Made by a program: the position numbers and the translations under genes. This document shows positions 31,917 through 33,375 of a DNA stretch of 33,375 nucleotides, in pieces. Every line of letters starts with the position of its first letter. The stretch's first letter is position 1. The notes below the pieces were generated by a model. It ran no database searches, was not told the DNA's origin, and saw nothing but the letters and a program-made list of their open reading frames with translations. The stretch comes from a virus: IMG/VR virus record IMGVR_UViG_3300029787_000187, positions 1 through 33,375 of that record, one strand, 5' to 3'.

Positions 31917-32123
31917 ATGAATACAACATTCCAAGAATTCATAGACTACGTATTATCATTCTATGGTGATGCAGGTCTATATCCACAAGGTAGAACACGC
32001 GAGCAAATTGCATATGCAACTCTCTCCTATCTTGACTCATGCAATGATCAAATTACATGGGGTAACGGTGACAGTTTAGACCGTGAGCGTGTAAGAGATG
32101 TAATGAATCATCTTTATGACTAA
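31917..32123 (+). CDS. Small conserved hypothetical protein
   Basis: 68 residues: MNTTFQEFIDYVLSFYGDAG then LYPQGRTREQIAYATLSYLD and DSLDRERVRDVMNHLYD. I recognise the 'MNTTF-x-x-F-x-DYVL-x-FYG...GDS-x-DRERVRD' pattern from cyanophage small genes; function unknown. First of two plus-strand genes in the otherwise minus-strand region. There is no ribosome site and no leader between the TATAAT and the ATG; the frame is open upstream to 31755, but similarity supports this ATG. A hairpin follows 16 bp past the stop. Confidence 0.7.
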   Translation: MNTTFQEFIDYVLSFYGDAGLYPQGRTREQIAYATLSYLDSCNDQITWGNGDSLDRERVRDVMNHLYD

Positions 32124-32139
32124 GCTGAAACGACCAAAT

Positions 32140-32161
32140 CCACGGGTTTCAATGCCCGTGG
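32140..32161 (+). terminator. Hairpin after the 68-aa gene
   Basis: Perfect 7-bp stem CCACGGG/CCCGTGG with an eight-base loop, 17 bp past the stop. No U tract follows, so termination would be weak; it may be a transcript 3'-end hairpin. Confidence 0.5.
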
Positions 32162-32179
32162 TCATCACTCCAGACAGTG

Positions 32180-32237
32180 TGACACTTGAACAAACTGTCC
32201 ACTGTTGCCCCAAATGTGGATTTACATCCCCTATAAT
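32180..32237 (+). promoter_or_regulatory. -10-only promoter with palindromic box, plus strand
   Basis: Box at 32180-32202 (TGACACTTG-N4-AAACTGTCCAC), 29-bp gap, TATAAT at 32232-32237, then AAGAACATACAC. It is the plus-strand counterpart of the minus-strand promoters, in the same orientation relative to its gene (GTCCAC end nearest the -10). The leader to the ATG is 29 bp. Confidence 0.65.
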
Positions 32238-32266
32238 AAGAACATACACAACAAAGGATCATTTAA

Positions 32267-32497
32267 ATGAAACTTAATTCAATCGCTAAGAATCAAACAG
32301 AAGTCACCCTCTCAAATGGTGATCAGGTTTTCTTCTCATATAGAACACCTGTTGCATGCTACATCGCTAAGAAAGGTAGATATGCAAGAACTGATGCATG
32401 GTACTCATCAACCACAACCAGACATATTAACAAATGGTTGGGCAATCTTGAATACGACGTGATCCCACAATCATACCTAGACGAAATCTCTCTCTAG
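32267..32497 (+). CDS. Small conserved phage protein (DUF8033-like)
   Basis: 76 residues: MKLNSIAKNQTEVTLSNGDQ then VFFSYRTPVACYIAKKGRYA and STTTRHINKWLGN. The pattern 'MKLNSI-x-KN-x-T-E-V-x-L-x-NG-x-x-V-x-FSY-x-TPVA...TTT-x-RHINKW' is one I associate with a small, widespread phage family (DUF8033-like); role unknown. AAAGGA 8 nt before the ATG is a strong ribosome site. Its transcript would end at the strong hairpin at 32568-32606. Confidence 0.75.
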   Translation: MKLNSIAKNQTEVTLSNGDQVFFSYRTPVACYIAKKGRYARTDAWYSSTTTRHINKWLGNLEYDVIPQSYLDEISL

Positions 32498-32567
32498 GTC
32501 CCTTGGGCAGTAGGCATGGGTTGCGTTAATTAATCGCATTTAAATCGAACCTCTACTTAAGTCCCAT

Positions 32568-32606
32568 TAAAAATACCCCACCAGGTCGCCCTGTGTGGGG
32601 TTATTT
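32568..32606. terminator. Bidirectional intrinsic terminator between convergent genes
   Basis: CCCCAC (32576-32581) pairs with GTGGGG (32595-32600), with an inner CAGG/CCTG pair and one bulged base. The flanks AAAAATA and TTATTT give an A/U tract on either strand. It sits between the convergent genes 32267-32497 (plus) and 32623-32814 (minus), as expected for a shared terminator. Confidence 0.8.
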
Positions 32607-32622
32607 CAGTGCAACTTGACAA

Positions 32623-32814
32623 TCAGGAATGCACGTGGTAACACATGCCTTCCATAATATAGTAGTCAGCTACGTCCAATAGCTCTGGGTAATCCATTAT
32701 TAGATCCGTATCTAATAGGAATTGTATCAGATCTACGGATCTTTCAGCATTTAATAAACCTTTATGATATTCTATGATAATATCCTTATAGTTCATAAGT
32801 TTAGTCATTATCAT
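32623..32814 (-). CDS. Small helical conserved phage protein
   Basis: 63 residues: MIMTKLMNYKDIIIEYHKGL then LNAERSVDLIQFLLDTDLIM and YPELLDVADYYIMEGMCYHV. The 'Y-x-D-I-x-x-x-YH-x-G-x-L...F/Q-x-LLDT...A-x-x-x-I-x-x-G' pattern is found in many small phage proteins of unknown role. AAGGA 8 nt upstream supports the first ATG; Met7 is an alternative. Overlaps the preceding gene by 14 bp. Last gene of a three-gene operon from 33287. Confidence 0.65.
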   Translation of the reverse strand: MIMTKLMNYKDIIIEYHKGLLNAERSVDLIQFLLDTDLIMDYPELLDVADYYIMEGMCYHVHS

Positions 32815-32959
32815 AGTATTTATCCTTATTTTGCTTAATTCTCTTTTTATTGGATATCATATCCATATATCCATTCTTATCAAGATCCTCAGTTTCATAC
32901 ATTTCTCTCTTCTTTCGAGAAAAGTCACCACTTTGGTATCTTTTGCTACTTTTTCCCAT
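32801..32959 (-). CDS. Small charged hypothetical protein
   Basis: 52 residues: MGKSSKRYQSGDFSRKKREM then YETEDLDKNGYMDMISNKKR and IKQNKDKYYDND. Very rich in Lys, Asp and Tyr and probably disordered. It lies between two genes of the same operon, with a TAATG overlap at its start and a 14-bp overlap at its end, which is the main support. Function unknown. Confidence 0.55.
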   Translation of the reverse strand: MGKSSKRYQSGDFSRKKREMYETEDLDKNGYMDMISNKKRIKQNKDKYYDND

Positions 32960-33261
32960 TAGTCTTTAATCTGGGCTAAAGTACCACTTCTTACCAGTTC
33001 ATTAAATTTCTTCCCTAATGAAATATGTTGTTCTTTTACGAACTTTTCTATCTCTTTCACAAATTCTGATAGGTTTTCAGAATAGTCATACAAATATTCA
33101 GTTTGGTTACCTTGGAAGATTATGGCAACTTTCCCTGACTTTACACTAATCTGATTAATAGCTGTACTTATTTCAGAAATGTCGAAAGTGACATCTTTTA
33201 CCACTTTCCGCGACTTTCTGCGTTTTGTAACAGTTTTTACCTTTTTGACAGTTTCTGCCAC
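32959..33261 (-). CDS. Small protein with basic N-terminus (GTG start)
   Basis: 100 residues from GTG at 33261: MAETVKKVKTVTKRRKSRKV then VKDVTFDISEISTAINQISV and EKFVKEQHISLGKKFNELVR. AAGGAG 5 nt before the GTG and the -10 25 bp upstream fix this start; a frame to 33345 would run through the promoter. A strongly basic tail is followed by an alpha/beta domain and a long helix. The tail could bind nucleic acid, so it is a candidate early DNA- or RNA-binding protein, but no known domain is recognised. Confidence 0.62.
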   Translation of the reverse strand: MAETVKKVKTVTKRRKSRKVVKDVTFDISEISTAINQISVKSGKVAIIFQGNQTEYLYDYSENLSEFVKEIEKFVKEQHISLGKKFNELVRSGTLAQIKD

Positions 33262-33286
33262 TTTTGCTCCTTTTGTGTATATTCTA

Positions 33287-33343
33287 ATTATAGCAGAGGT
33301 TCTCGGAGAAATGACCAAAAGTGGACAGTTTAATTTCTGGCAC
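33287..33343 (-). promoter_or_regulatory. -10-only promoter with palindromic box
   Basis: TATAAT (minus) at 33287-33292 followed by TAGAATATACAC, 28-bp gap, box at 33321-33343 (plus-strand GTGGACAGTT-N5-TCTGGCAC). No -35 is recognisable. It drives the three-gene operon 33261-32623. A second, divergent promoter might lie beyond the window edge. Confidence 0.65.
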
Positions 33344-33375
33344 ACAATCGGTTGACTTTCGAGTGACCGCAGGCT

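Noticed and set aside
32140-32161. CRISPR-like repeat containing TTTCAATGCCCGTGG
   Set aside because: It occurs once only, without spacers, and pairs as a simple hairpin after a gene.

Overview
The window reads as part of a marine T4-like myovirus genome, most likely a cyanophage infecting Synechococcus or Prochlorococcus. The main evidence is a run of T4-type baseplate genes (gp25, gp6, a gp7-type giant, gp8), a PAAR spike tip, a DUF4815 structural protein and the start of a tail-fibre locus. Three T4-type late-promoter octamers (TATAAATA-like) lie among them, and a string of very small overlapping ORFs resembles families I recall from cyanophages. I had no database search, so family names come from recognition of sequence motifs. 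I saw no tRNA, rRNA, CRISPR array, integrase or insertion sequence.

Layout, in the minus-strand direction of transcription (right to left). (1) 33.3-29.2 kb holds short genes, mostly of unknown function, in small operons; two of them (31917-32123 and 32267-32497) are on the plus strand. Most operons here have a TATAAT -10 box without a recognisable -35. Most also have a 23-bp imperfect inverted repeat 28-30 bp further upstream. (2) 29.1-27.4 kb holds seven tightly overlapping small genes, at least four of them encoding membrane proteins. (3) 27.4-26.2 kb holds small genes and the PAAR protein, read from a TTGACT/TATAAT promoter and then from late promoters. (4) 26.2-1.2 kb is the virion structural operon: gp25, gp6, a 4731-aa gp7-type protein (14.2 kb, over 40% of the window), gp8, a 2225-aa DUF4815 protein and a small coiled-coil protein. 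(5) 1.2-0 kb begins the fibre region: a BppU-like protein, a 73-aa Gly-rich protein and a fibre-like protein cut by the window edge.

The structural genes together would build the baseplate wedge, central spike tip and peripheral fibre attachment of a contractile tail. They are almost gap-free (TAATG, ATGA or TAAATG junctions) and probably translationally coupled. The giant protein is a mosaic: a gp7-like N-terminus, a YHYH domain, many Gly-rich GxGY beta repeats, a block of alpha-helical FGGN/YDAA repeats and six copies of a 'C-x-x-D...TYPR' module.

The most interesting non-coding signal is the repeated palindromic box (idealised TGACAGTA-N4-TACTGTCA) at fixed distance from -10-only promoters of the small-gene region. 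It looks like the operator or activator site of a phage- or host-encoded dimeric regulator.
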